Below, piece by piece: positions 52,391 to 60,758 of a stretch of 64,000 nucleotides of DNA. Source of the DNA: Halocynthiibacter styelae (lineage in GTDB: Bacteria > Pseudomonadota > Alphaproteobacteria > Rhodobacterales > Rhodobacteraceae); NCBI RefSeq assembly GCF_016123485.1, contig NZ_JADCKQ010000005.1, forward strand, positions 62,001-126,000, written 5' to 3'. The notes beneath the pieces were generated by a model. That model was not told the DNA's origin. It saw only the letters and a list, made by a program, of their open reading frames with translations, and did no database searches. Position numbers and translations under genes: made by a program. Positions within the stretch are counted from its first letter, which is position 1; the number at the start of each line of letters is the position of its first letter.

Positions 52391-53761
52391 ATGACACGTA
52401 AAATCCTTGAACCCGCACGCGAAATTGATGTGGTCCATGAAACCGATGTGCTGGTAATCGGCTCTGGCCCCGGTGGCCTGCCTGCGGCGCTGGCTGCCGC
52501 ACGGGCCGGGGTGGAAGTCACGCTGGTCGAACGGTTCGGCTGTTTTGGCGGCAATCTGACGGTTGTTGGCGTTGAGGGCATGCATTGGTATCGCCATGAG
52601 GAAACCGTTGAAAGCGACGGCATCGCGCGTGAATTTGAAGACCGCGCGAAAGACATGGGGGCGGCGGTGCCGGAAAGCCAGTCCTTATCCTATGAGATCG
52701 ATTCAGAAGGCTTCAAACTGGTCGCCGATCAGATGGTTCTGGGGGAACCGAACATCCGCCCCATGCTGCACCGCCAATTCGTTGCGCCCCTGATGGATGG
52801 CAACACAATCATCGGCGCAATCACCGAATCCAAAGCCGGGCGCGAGGCGATCCTGGCGAAACGGGTGATTGACGCCACGGGGGACGCCGATGTTGCACAA
52901 CGCGCCGGCGCGCCTGTGTTCACGACGCCAGTGGAAAAGATGATGGCAGCGTCCGTGATGTTCCATGTGGCAGGCGTGGATAAGCAGAAATTCATGGATG
53001 GCATCAAAGCCGATCCGCAGACCTATAAGGACTGGGGCGGCGGTGGCGAGTGGAACATCGAAACCACCGGGAAAGAGGACGAGATGTTCTCGCCTTTCCT
53101 GCACAAACCTTTTGCGCAAGCGATCAAAGACGGGATGATCCCACCGAACCTGAACACCATCGCGGGTACCTGGGGCGCCTGCCATGACACGGGTGAACTG
53201 ACCTATATGAACCTGATTCATATGGCGAATTGTGATGGCACCGATCCTGACAGCCTGACCACATATGAAATCGAAGGCCGCCGTCAGGCCATGCTGGCGA
53301 TTGAGGCCTTGCGGGCTTATACGCCTGGGTGCAACGGTATCCGTTTGCGCAACTTTGGCATGTCGATTGGCATCCGGGATACGCGCAAAGTCGACACGGT
53401 TTACAATATGACCGGCCAGGATGTGCGCGAACAGGGACGATTTGACGACAGCGTTGGCATCTTCCCGGAATTCATTGATGGCTATGGCATTCTGATCCTG
53501 CCCACCACCGGGCGGTATTTCCAGATCCCTTACCGCAATCTATTGCCAAAACAGGTCGAAAACCTGCTTGTATCGGGTCGGATCACCGGGGGTGATACAA
53601 CCAGCCACGCCGCCACCCGCAACATGGCCTGTTGTGCCGTTGCCGGGCAGGCCGCCGGGATTGCGGCAGCTGTATCCGTGAAAACCGGCAAAGGCGTGGA
53701 CGCGGTTGACCTGACCCTGGTGCGCCATGAACTGGACCGCCAGGGCGCGCGTTATACCTGA
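52391..53761 (+). CDS. FAD-dependent oxidoreductase (FAD_oxidored family)
   Basis: 456 residues. The dinucleotide fold is at VLVIGSGPGGLPAALAAARAG (GSGPGG, residues 24-29), ending VTLVE. FGCFGGNLTVVG and a late NLLVSGRITGGDTTSHAATRNMACCAVAGQAAG close the FAD site. The family (PF12831-like) is often found with unknown catabolic substrates. ATG 52391 follows GAGGAAAGG. Overlaps the convergent tag gene by ten bases. Confidence 0.9.
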   Translation: MTRKILEPAREIDVVHETDVLVIGSGPGGLPAALAAARAGVEVTLVERFGCFGGNLTVVGVEGMHWYRHEETVESDGIAREFEDRAKDMGAAVPESQSLSYEIDSEGFKLVADQMVLGEPNIRPMLHRQFVAPLMDGNTIIGAITESKAGREAILAKRVIDATGDADVAQRAGAPVFTTPVEKMMAASVMFHVAGVDKQKFMDGIKADPQTYKDWGGGGEWNIETTGKEDEMFSPFLHKPFAQAIKDGMIPPNLNTIAGTWGACHDTGELTYMNLIHMANCDGTDPDSLTTYEIEGRRQAMLAIEALRAYTPGCNGIRLRNFGMSIGIRDTRKVDTVYNMTGQDVREQGRFDDSVGIFPEFIDGYGILILPTTGRYFQIPYRNLLPKQVENLLVSGRITGGDTTSHAATRNMACCAVAGQAAGIAAAVSVKTGKGVDAVDLTLVRHELDRQGARYT

Positions 53762-54336
53762 CGATCCCGCGCCATCGCGGCCACTTCATGGTGGCGGTGG
53801 CAGGTCACCAGGTGATTGTTCATAAGGCCCGATGCCTCCATAAACGCATAGACAATCGTCGGGCCGCAAAACTTAAACCCGCGTTTCTTCAGGTCTTTTG
53901 AGATCTGTTCGGATCGCGCATCTTTCGTCGGCACCTCAGCCTGGCTGGTCCAGCTGTTCTGTTCCACCTTGTGATCGAAATACCCCCACAGAAAATCGGC
54001 AAAGCATTGTTCTTCCTGCAGCCGCAGATAGGCCTGGGCGTTGGTAATGGTTGCTGCGATCTTGCCGCGATGGCGGATGATGCCGGGGTTTTGCAGCAGG
54101 CGTTCGATGTCATCCTCGCCCCAGGTGGCGATTATCTCGGGGTGAAAGCCTTCAAACGCCTCACGAAAATTGTCGCGTTTCTTCAGAATCGTCAGCCAGC
54201 TTAAGCCCGCCTGAAACCCGTCCAGAATCAGTTTTTCCCACAAAGCGCGCGCGTCATATTCCGGCACGCCCCATTCTTCATCGTGATAGGCCACGTAAAT
54301 GTCTTCCAGGCCGACCCAGCCACAGCGTTCTGTCAT
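53752..54336 (-). CDS. tag: DNA-3-methyladenine glycosylase I
   Basis: 194 residues. It removes 3-methyladenine from alkylated DNA. The zinc site is intact: Cys5 and His18 near the N-terminus (RCGWVGLEDIYVAYHDEEWG in part) and His175/Cys179 in HLVTCHRH. DGFQAGLSWLTILKKR is the substrate-pocket signature. Encoded alone. Confidence 0.96.
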   Translation of the reverse strand: MTERCGWVGLEDIYVAYHDEEWGVPEYDARALWEKLILDGFQAGLSWLTILKKRDNFREAFEGFHPEIIATWGEDDIERLLQNPGIIRHRGKIAATITNAQAYLRLQEEQCFADFLWGYFDHKVEQNSWTSQAEVPTKDARSEQISKDLKKRGFKFCGPTIVYAFMEASGLMNNHLVTCHRHHEVAAMARDRQV

Positions 54337-54449
54337 TTCCGGATCCTTCCATTTTTAATTCATATGATTTCACGCAAATGCGTTTCTTCACTGCTCTTTA
54401 AGAGTTTTACAGCAGTCTGACCAAAGCTGAAGTATGAAAACCGGGACAG

Positions 54450-55298
54450 ATGATGTTGAGTGATCCGTTAAGTTTCGACAGGGGTGAAGATGGTGCACAT
54501 GGTGGCCCATTATCCCGTGTTCTTGCAGAACGTGACCGCAACATTCTGAAAATGGTTGAAAACTCACTTATCCGTAAGAATGTAGCCCTGGCCTATCAGC
54601 CGGTGGTGCGGTCCGATCAGCTGGGGCAGGTCGCATTTTACGAAGGGCTTGTACGGGTTCTGGATGAAAGCGGCCGGGTGATTCCGGCGAAGGAATTCAT
54701 CAATCAGATCGAAGACAATGAACTTGGCCGCCTGATTGACTGTCGCGCGATAGAACTGGGCCTGCGGGCGCTTGCCGATGATCCGACCCTGCGCCTTTCG
54801 ATCAATATGTCCGCGCGTTCAATCGGATATGCCCCCTGGATACGGTCACTGAATGCCGGGCTTGCGCAAGATGATACAATTGGCGAACGCCTGATCCTTG
54901 AGATCACGGAAAGTTCCGCCATGCAGATGCCGGAACTTGTCACAAGCTTCATGGCCGATCTGCAAAGCCAGGGCATCGCTTTTGCCCTGGATGACTTCGG
55001 GGCGGGCTATACGGCTTTTCGGTTTTTCAAGGATTTCTTCTTTGATGTCATCAAGATCGACGGGCAATTCATCACCGGCATTGCCCATAGCGCCGACAAT
55101 CAGGTTCTGACCCGCGCGCTTGTATCCATCGCCAGGCATTTTGACATGTTCACCGTCGCAGAATGTGTGGAAAGCCAGGATGATATTGCCATTCTGAAAG
55201 ACATCGGTGTGGATTGCCTGCAGGGCTATTATTTCGGCAGCCCCGTGATGGAAAGCCCGATGGAACAGGAACGTAAATACCAACAAGGCAAAATCTGA
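54450..55298 (+). CDS. EAL-domain cyclic-di-GMP phosphodiesterase
   Basis: 282 residues, essentially a stand-alone EAL domain (from about residue 40) without GGDEF or sensor domain. The signature is EGL at Glu65 (YEGLVRV). Other catalytic or metal residues are present: INMS, EITES, DDFGAGY, KIDGQF and AECVE, and the QGYYFGSP end. All are intact, so it is probably active in degrading cyclic-di-GMP and affecting motility or biofilm. Start ATG 54450 (a second ATG follows directly). Confidence 0.92.
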   Translation: MMLSDPLSFDRGEDGAHGGPLSRVLAERDRNILKMVENSLIRKNVALAYQPVVRSDQLGQVAFYEGLVRVLDESGRVIPAKEFINQIEDNELGRLIDCRAIELGLRALADDPTLRLSINMSARSIGYAPWIRSLNAGLAQDDTIGERLILEITESSAMQMPELVTSFMADLQSQGIAFALDDFGAGYTAFRFFKDFFFDVIKIDGQFITGIAHSADNQVLTRALVSIARHFDMFTVAECVESQDDIAILKDIGVDCLQGYYFGSPVMESPMEQERKYQQGKI

Positions 55299-55429
55299 CG
55301 TTGCTGCAATGCAGAAATTTTCTCTGCGCACGCATTGCCAGATGATATTTTTCCTCCTAACCTCACCGCCAACACGCCATCGCCCGGGGAACAAGCCCGC
55401 CATGGCGTCTGAAACGGAGGAGACCAGAT

Positions 55430-56605
55430 ATGACAAATGTAGTGATCGCATCCGCGGCCCGTACGGCCGTTGGCAGCTTTAGCGGTTCTTTTGCAAACAC
55501 ACCGGCCCATGATCTGGGTGCGGCAGTGCTTGAGGCCGTGGTAGAACGCGCCGGTGTTGAAAAAGGCGATGTATCCGAAACCATTCTGGGCCAGGTGCTG
55601 CAGGCTGGTCAGGGTCAAAACCCCGCACGTCAGGCGCATATCAATGCCGGTCTTCCAAAGGAAAGCTCTGCCTGGGGGATTAACCAGGTTTGCGGTTCCG
55701 GCCTGCGCACCGTCGCCCTTGGCGCACAGCACATCATGCTGGGTGATGCAGAAATTGTGGCCGCTGGCGGTCAGGAAAACATGACGCTTTCCCCACATGT
55801 GGCACATCTGCGTGCGGGCCATAAAATGGGTGATGTGAAATATATCGACAGCATGATCCGCGATGGTCTGTGGGATGCGTTCAACGGCTACCACATGGGC
55901 CAGACCGCTGAAAACGTTGCAAACCAATGGGACATCAGCCGCGAAGTGCAGGATGCCTTCGCTGTTGCCTCACAAAATAAGGCGGAAGCGGCACAGAAAG
56001 CTGGTCTGTTTGCCGATGAAATCGTGCCTTTCACGGTGAAAACCCGCAAGGGTGAGATCATCGTTGATCAGGATGAATACATCCGCCACGGCGCAACCAT
56101 GGAAGCGATGCAAAAACTGCGCCCGGCTTTTGTGCGGGATGGCGGTTCCGTCACTGCGGCAAACGCATCCGGTATCAACGATGGTGCGGCGGCCGTTCTG
56201 CTGATGTCTGAAGAGAACGCCCAGAAACGCGGGATCACCCCAATGGCGCGAATCGCATCTTACGCAACTGCAGGCCTTGACCCGTCCATAATGGGCATGG
56301 GGCCGGTGCATGCATCCAAAATTGCGCTGGAAAAAGCAGGTTGGACTGCAAAAGATCTGGAACTGGTTGAAGCCAACGAAGCCTTCGCCGCCCAGGCCTG
56401 TGCCGTGAACAAAGACATGGGCTGGGATCCGGAGATCGTGAACGTGAACGGCGGCGCGATTGCCATTGGTCACCCAATTGGTGCGTCCGGTTGCCGTGTT
56501 CTGAACACGCTTCTCTTTGAAATGCAGCGTCGCGACGCGAAGAAAGGTCTTGCGACCCTCTGTATTGGTGGTGGCATGGGCGTGGCGCTTTGCGTGGAAC
56601 GCTGA
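55430..56605 (+). CDS. phaA: Acetyl-CoA C-acetyltransferase (beta-ketothiolase)
   Basis: 391 residues, normal length. The catalytic triad is complete: Cys88 (QVCGSGLRT), His348 (GHPIGASG) and Cys378 (LCIGGGMG). It joins two acetyl-CoA to acetoacetyl-CoA. Directly upstream of phaB with a terminator between, it supplies PHB synthesis or the ethylmalonyl-CoA pathway (with mcl1 at 28079). GGAGGAG precedes ATG 55430. Confidence 0.96.
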   Translation: MTNVVIASAARTAVGSFSGSFANTPAHDLGAAVLEAVVERAGVEKGDVSETILGQVLQAGQGQNPARQAHINAGLPKESSAWGINQVCGSGLRTVALGAQHIMLGDAEIVAAGGQENMTLSPHVAHLRAGHKMGDVKYIDSMIRDGLWDAFNGYHMGQTAENVANQWDISREVQDAFAVASQNKAEAAQKAGLFADEIVPFTVKTRKGEIIVDQDEYIRHGATMEAMQKLRPAFVRDGGSVTAANASGINDGAAAVLLMSEENAQKRGITPMARIASYATAGLDPSIMGMGPVHASKIALEKAGWTAKDLELVEANEAFAAQACAVNKDMGWDPEIVNVNGGAIAIGHPIGASGCRVLNTLLFEMQRRDAKKGLATLCIGGGMGVALCVER

Positions 56606-56637
56606 GGCGTCATAATACCTTCAAAATCCTATGACAG

Positions 56638-56667
56638 AACGCCGACAGTAACACTGTCGGCGTTTTT
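56638..56667 (+). terminator. Terminator between thiolase and phaB
   Basis: A 12-bp stem (56638-56649 with 56653-56664) with a three-base loop, then a T run. phaB therefore probably has its own promoter or receives read-through. Confidence 0.9.
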
Positions 56668-56767
56668 ATTTCTGCAATGCGGCAATTTTCGTTGAAATAT
56701 TGTTGCGCATACATGGAAAAATGTTTTACAGAGTTACCGACTGGATTTTTTATAAGGGAGAGCAGGC

Positions 56768-57490
56768 ATGTCACGCACTGCACTGGTAACCGGCGGCACA
56801 CGCGGCATTGGCGCTGCGATTTCTGTCGCTCTGAAAGAGGCGGGTTACACCGTCGCAGCAAACTATGCAGGCAACGATGAAGCCGCAGCAAAGTTCACAG
56901 CAGAAACCGGCATCAAGACCTTCAAGTGGTCTGTAGCAGATTATGATGCCTGTGCGGAAGGCATTTCAGCCGTTGAAGCGGAACTTGGCCCGGTTGACGT
57001 CCTGATCAACAACGCCGGCATTACCCGTGATGCGCCGTTCCACAAAATGACCCGCGAACAGTGGCAGCAGGTGATCGACACCAACCTGTCCGGCGTGTTC
57101 AACATGACCCACCCGATCTGGCCTGGCATGCGCGAGCGCAAATTCGGCCGCATCGTGACCATTTCATCCATCAACGGTCAGAAAGGTCAGTTTGCACAGG
57201 TAAACTATGCCGCATCCAAAGCCGGTGATCTGGGCATCACCAAATCCCTGGCACAGGAAGGCGCACGTTTTGGCATCACGGCCAACGCGATCTGCCCGGG
57301 CTATATCGGCACCGAAATGGTGATGGCTGTGCCTGAAAAAGTACGTGAATCAATCATCAGCCAGATCCCGGCGGGTCGCCTCGGCACCCCGGAAGAAATC
57401 GCGCGCTGCGTGACGTTCCTTGTGTCTGATGATGCGGAATTCATCAACGGTTCAACCATTTCCGCGAATGGCGGGCAATTCTTCGTATAA
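56768..57490 (+). CDS. phaB: Acetoacetyl-CoA reductase
   Basis: 240 residues, short-chain dehydrogenase. NADPH motif TGGTRGIG (8-15), NNAG (81-84), catalytic Ser134, Tyr147 and Lys151 (NYAASKAG). It reduces acetoacetyl-CoA to (R)-3-hydroxybutyryl-CoA, the step after the thiolase upstream. The PHB synthase phaC is not in the window. Confidence 0.95.
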   Translation: MSRTALVTGGTRGIGAAISVALKEAGYTVAANYAGNDEAAAKFTAETGIKTFKWSVADYDACAEGISAVEAELGPVDVLINNAGITRDAPFHKMTREQWQQVIDTNLSGVFNMTHPIWPGMRERKFGRIVTISSINGQKGQFAQVNYAASKAGDLGITKSLAQEGARFGITANAICPGYIGTEMVMAVPEKVRESIISQIPAGRLGTPEEIARCVTFLVSDDAEFINGSTISANGGQFFV

Positions 57491-57511
57491 GCGAAACATC
57501 TGACAAAAAGG

Positions 57512-57539
57512 AAGGGCGGCCAATTGGCTGCCCTTTTGT
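57512..57539 (+). terminator. Terminator of phaB
   Basis: A stem AAGGGC-N-GCC/GGC-N-GCCCTT around AATT with TTTT and GTA after it, 20 bases after the stop codon. Confidence 0.85.
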
Positions 57540-57606
57540 ATTCTAAACGCCTGTTCTGCAGGGCGAGTGAATGTCGTGGTCCATCCCGCCCGGCAGAGGG
57601 ATGCTG

Positions 57607-57774
57607 TCACGCAGTGGACAGTCGGGATATTTCTTCCTTGAGGCGCAGTTTTTCCTTCTTCATTGCCGCGATGTCCATCGGGTCAGCTGCAGGATGTCGT
57701 TGTTCCTGGTCAACTTTTTCAGAAAGAGATTGGTGTTTACGGTGGAGTTCCTGGATATGCGAACTCTTACTCAT
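57607..57774 (-). CDS. YdcH (DUF465) family small protein
   Basis: 55 residues. It starts SKSSHIQELHRKHQSLSEKV, has DPMDIAAMKKEKLRLKEEI, and forms the helical hairpin typical of DUF465. Function unknown; widespread in proteobacteria. AACGGAGGATCGCC directly precedes ATG 57774. Shorter than the usual gene-finding cut-off. Confidence 0.9.
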   Translation of the reverse strand: MSKSSHIQELHRKHQSLSEKVDQEQRHPAADPMDIAAMKKEKLRLKEEISRLSTA

Positions 57775-57911
57775 GGCGATCCTCCGTTACCAAGTTACGG
57801 ATTTAGTCGACCATAGAAATTGAGTCGTGTCACGTTGCAACGCAGCAAATTTACGTCGATAAACGGTTTTCCGCCGATATATCTGGTAACATTATTACGC
57901 AAAGGTTAATT

Positions 57912-58694
57912 TCAGGGAAATTTAAGCACCGATCCGTCACGTAAAATTGAACGAATCTGATCCGTATAACTTTCACCGTCTTTTTCATGCTGTGGCCCAA
58001 GGTGGGTGATCAGCGGCGCATGCAGGATAAAATCGGCGCGCCCTTCTTTGCGGGCCCGCATCAGAAACAGATGCGCCTTGCGGCCCGTGCGGGCGGAAAT
58101 GGGCAGAATTTCCACACTGCCCAGACGTGACAGGGTTGCAGCCAGCACATCGGGCAAACGTCGGATATCCTGGATCAACGTCAGATAACCTTTTGGCTTC
58201 AGGCGGCGCGCGGCAAGGTCGATCCAGGCCTCTGACGGGGTTTCACCGGCCAGCGCAATATCTTTGCCAGCATCCGGCGCGGATGATCCACGGGAACGAT
58301 CAAAGAACGGCGGGTTCATAATCACCTGATCAAAACTGCGTGCTTTCAATTCCGCAGGAATGGCGGAAATATCAGCGTTGTAAACCGTCAGCGCCTGATC
58401 ATTGCGGGATGCGTTTTCCTGTGCAAGTGCCGCGTATTTTTCCTGAAGCTCCACCCCGGTGAGGGACAGTTCAGCAACCCGCGCCCCAAGGCAAAGGGTC
58501 GCGACCCCTGCCCCGCATCCGGCCTCAAGCACGCTTTGCCCTGGCTTTGCCGGGCAGGCCGCCGCCAGCAAAACAGGATCAGCCCCGGCACGATAGCCCT
58601 GTCGCGGTTGCAGGATCTGCAGTCGGCCAGACAGGAACCCGTCGTCGGTCAATCCATCAGGAAAATGCTGTTGTAATTCCGAAGTCGACATCAT
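57912..58694 (-). CDS. TrmN6-like RNA/small-molecule methyltransferase
   Basis: About 260 residues. SAM motif I is VLEAGCGAGVATLCLGARV. Motif IV is NPPFF, the catalytic signature of N6-adenine methyltransferases. FLSGRLQILQPRQGYRAGADPVLLA at the N-terminus is characteristic of the TrmN6 (tRNA1-Val A37) group. The start, MMSTSELQ, lies 38 bases inside the end of the DUF2007 gene. Confidence 0.88.
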   Translation of the reverse strand: MMSTSELQQHFPDGLTDDGFLSGRLQILQPRQGYRAGADPVLLAAACPAKPGQSVLEAGCGAGVATLCLGARVAELSLTGVELQEKYAALAQENASRNDQALTVYNADISAIPAELKARSFDQVIMNPPFFDRSRGSSAPDAGKDIALAGETPSEAWIDLAARRLKPKGYLTLIQDIRRLPDVLAATLSRLGSVEILPISARTGRKAHLFLMRARKEGRADFILHAPLITHLGPQHEKDGESYTDQIRSILRDGSVLKFP

Positions 58695-58887
58695 TGTCTT
58701 TCAGGATAACTGTGGCCTGGGCATGATCAACAGATCGCACCATCAGGCGGCGCGGCAATATGCCAATAGACCCTTCCAGAACGCTGATATTTACGTCCAT
58801 TTCAAAGCAGTCTATACCCTCCCCCTGAAGGAGCGCCTGGGCGAATGCGATGATCGTCGGGTCTGTGGTACGCAGGAGTTCTTTCAT
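58657..58887 (-). CDS. DUF2007 family protein
   Basis: 76 residues. KELLRTTDPTIIAFAQALLQGEGIDCFEMD matches the DUF2007 (putative signal-transducing, P-II-like) pattern. ATG 58887 starts the conserved part; the upstream open frame is antisense to the polyprenyl synthase. Overlaps the methylase start by 38 bases and lies divergent from the synthase gene, 29 bases away. Confidence 0.85.
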   Translation of the reverse strand: MKELLRTTDPTIIAFAQALLQGEGIDCFEMDVNISVLEGSIGILPRRLMVRSVDHAQATVILKDNDVDFGITTAFS

Positions 58888-58916
58888 ATGGATGAGATAA
58901 CGGCAGTTGCGCTGAA

Positions 58917-59948
58917 ATGTCGAGCGCCAGACCGGAAAAAAGCAGAGTTTTGATGCCCATGGATGCTTCCGTAAAACCACATGACCGCCTGGCCCGCTTT
59001 CTGGCGGATGATATGGACGCCGTGAATGTGCTGATCCGCAAACGCATGGCGTCGGAACATGCGCCGCGTATTCCGGAAGTGACCGCACATCTGGTCGAAG
59101 CGGGCGGCAAACGTCTGCGCCCGATGCTGACGCTGGCGGCAGCGCATCTGTGTGGCTATCAGGGTGATCACCATGTGAAGCTGGCAGCGACGGTGGAGTT
59201 CATTCACACCGCGACCCTGCTGCATGATGATGTGGTCGATGAAAGCGGCCAGCGCCGGGGACGTCCGACCGCGAACCTGCTGTGGGACAATAAATCCAGC
59301 GTGCTTGTCGGCGATTACCTGTTTTCCCGCAGCTTCCAGCTGATGGTTGAAACCGGATCCCTGCGGGTGCTGGATATTCTGGCGAATGCGTCCGCAACCA
59401 TTGCCGAAGGCGAAGTTCTGCAGCTGACCGCCGCCCAGGATCTGGCGACGACTGAGGCGATCTATCTGCAGGTTGTCCGTGGCAAAACCGCAGCTCTGTT
59501 TTCTGCCGCAACCGAAGTGGGCGGCGTGATTGCCGGTGCGGATGATGCGACCACACAGGCGCTGTTTGACTATGGCGATGCGCTTGGGATCAGTTTCCAG
59601 ATCGTTGATGATCTGCTGGATTACTGGGGTTCTGACGCGACAGGCAAAAACATCGGCGATGACTTCCGCGAACGCAAACTGACCCTGCCGGTGATTAAGG
59701 CCGTGGCCCGGGCTGACGCAACCGAGCGTGACTTCTGGAAGCGCACGATCGAAAAAGGCAATCAGCAGGACGGTGATCTTGAAACCGCGTTGGAGCTTTT
59801 GAAAAAGCACAACGCCATGGAAGACACCCGCACAGAAGCCCTGAAATGGGCGGATCAGGCGAAAGCGGTCCTGTCCGTTTTACCTGATCACGAATTGCGC
59901 CAGATGCTGTCAGATATCGCCGATTACGTGGTCGCGCGTCTGCGCTGA
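58917..59948 (+). CDS. Polyprenyl diphosphate synthase (octa/decaprenyl type)
   Basis: 343 residues. The first aspartate-rich motif is HDDVVDE (Asp104, 105, 108) and the second is VDDLLDYW, with KTAALFSAATEVGG between. The chain length fits quinone side-chain synthesis (ubiquinone). ATG 58917 is used; Met13 or Met15 are possible starts. The 3-prime end overlaps the convergent ispE gene by 39 bases. Confidence 0.93.
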   Translation: MSSARPEKSRVLMPMDASVKPHDRLARFLADDMDAVNVLIRKRMASEHAPRIPEVTAHLVEAGGKRLRPMLTLAAAHLCGYQGDHHVKLAATVEFIHTATLLHDDVVDESGQRRGRPTANLLWDNKSSVLVGDYLFSRSFQLMVETGSLRVLDILANASATIAEGEVLQLTAAQDLATTEAIYLQVVRGKTAALFSAATEVGGVIAGADDATTQALFDYGDALGISFQIVDDLLDYWGSDATGKNIGDDFRERKLTLPVIKAVARADATERDFWKRTIEKGNQQDGDLETALELLKKHNAMEDTRTEALKWADQAKAVLSVLPDHELRQMLSDIADYVVARLR

Positions 59949-60758
59949 TCCAAGCACGCAAGGTTTGACCCACCATGCGGGATGGGCCTGCTGCAAATCG
60001 GTTGCGGCGGCCTTTGCCTGGTCCTGACTGTCATAGATCGCAAAGCATGTCGCACCAGAACCAGACATCCGGGCAAGTTGCGGCCCGGTGGCCTGCAAAG
60101 CGTTGAGTGTCTGTGTGATTTCAGGAAAGAGCACTTCTGCCGGGGCCTGAAGATCGTTGCGCTGATCCATAAGCCAGGACAGAAATTCTTCAGGCTTTCC
60201 GGGAAGCGCAGACAAGGGCGGATTATTCTTATTCGCCAAAGCTTTAAAAACTGGTGGGGTTGATACAGCCACGCGGGGATTGACCAGAACAGCGTGCATT
60301 TCCGGGAAGGTCGGCAGAGGTGTGATGTCTTCGCCAATGCCCTGCACACGGGCCGTGACCGGGTTCAGGCACATGGGAATATCCGCGCCAAGTGCCAGCA
60401 TGTTGTCAGTGTCATAATCGCCCTGCATCAGACGCACCGCTGCGGCGGCGTCAGAGGAACCGCCACCGATACCAGACGCCGTCGGCAGGTGTTTTTCCAG
60501 GTGAAATTTACGAGGTCCCCCCCGGCACAGGCGCGCGGCACGCAGGACCAGATTACTATCGTCTTCCGGCACTTCCGCCCCTTCTGGGCCGGAAACCCGT
60601 AGTGAAAACGCACCCGCAGGTTCCGCCGTCAAATGATCCCCGACAGATGCAAACGCCACCAGCGTATCAAGCAAGTGATAGCCATCGGCCCGCTGGCCGG
60701 TCACGTGAAGGGCAAGATTAACCTTAGCCGGGGCGAAACCCGGCGAAACGTCAGTCAC
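59910..60758 (-). CDS. ispE: 4-diphosphocytidyl-2-C-methyl-D-erythritol kinase
   Basis: 282 residues, normal size. GHMP kinase: FAPAKVNLALHVTGQRADGYHLLD is the substrate region, PTASGIGGGSSDAAAA the ATP loop, and MSGSGATCFAIY the third motif. It phosphorylates CDP-ME in the non-mevalonate isoprenoid pathway, which feeds the polyprenyl synthase next door. GTG 60758 is chosen (the neighbouring GTG 60761 is equal), overlapping the TPR stop by eight bases; upstream open frame is inside the TPR gene. Confidence 0.92.
   Translation of the reverse strand: MTDVSPGFAPAKVNLALHVTGQRADGYHLLDTLVAFASVGDHLTAEPAGAFSLRVSGPEGAEVPEDDSNLVLRAARLCRGGPRKFHLEKHLPTASGIGGGSSDAAAAVRLMQGDYDTDNMLALGADIPMCLNPVTARVQGIGEDITPLPTFPEMHAVLVNPRVAVSTPPVFKALANKNNPPLSALPGKPEEFLSWLMDQRNDLQAPAEVLFPEITQTLNALQATGPQLARMSGSGATCFAIYDSQDQAKAAATDLQQAHPAWWVKPCVLGSAQTRDHVIGDI

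Noticed and set aside
58884-59810. 308-codon minus-strand frame opposite the polyprenyl synthase
   Set aside because: Antisense shadow; the plus strand carries both aspartate-rich motifs.
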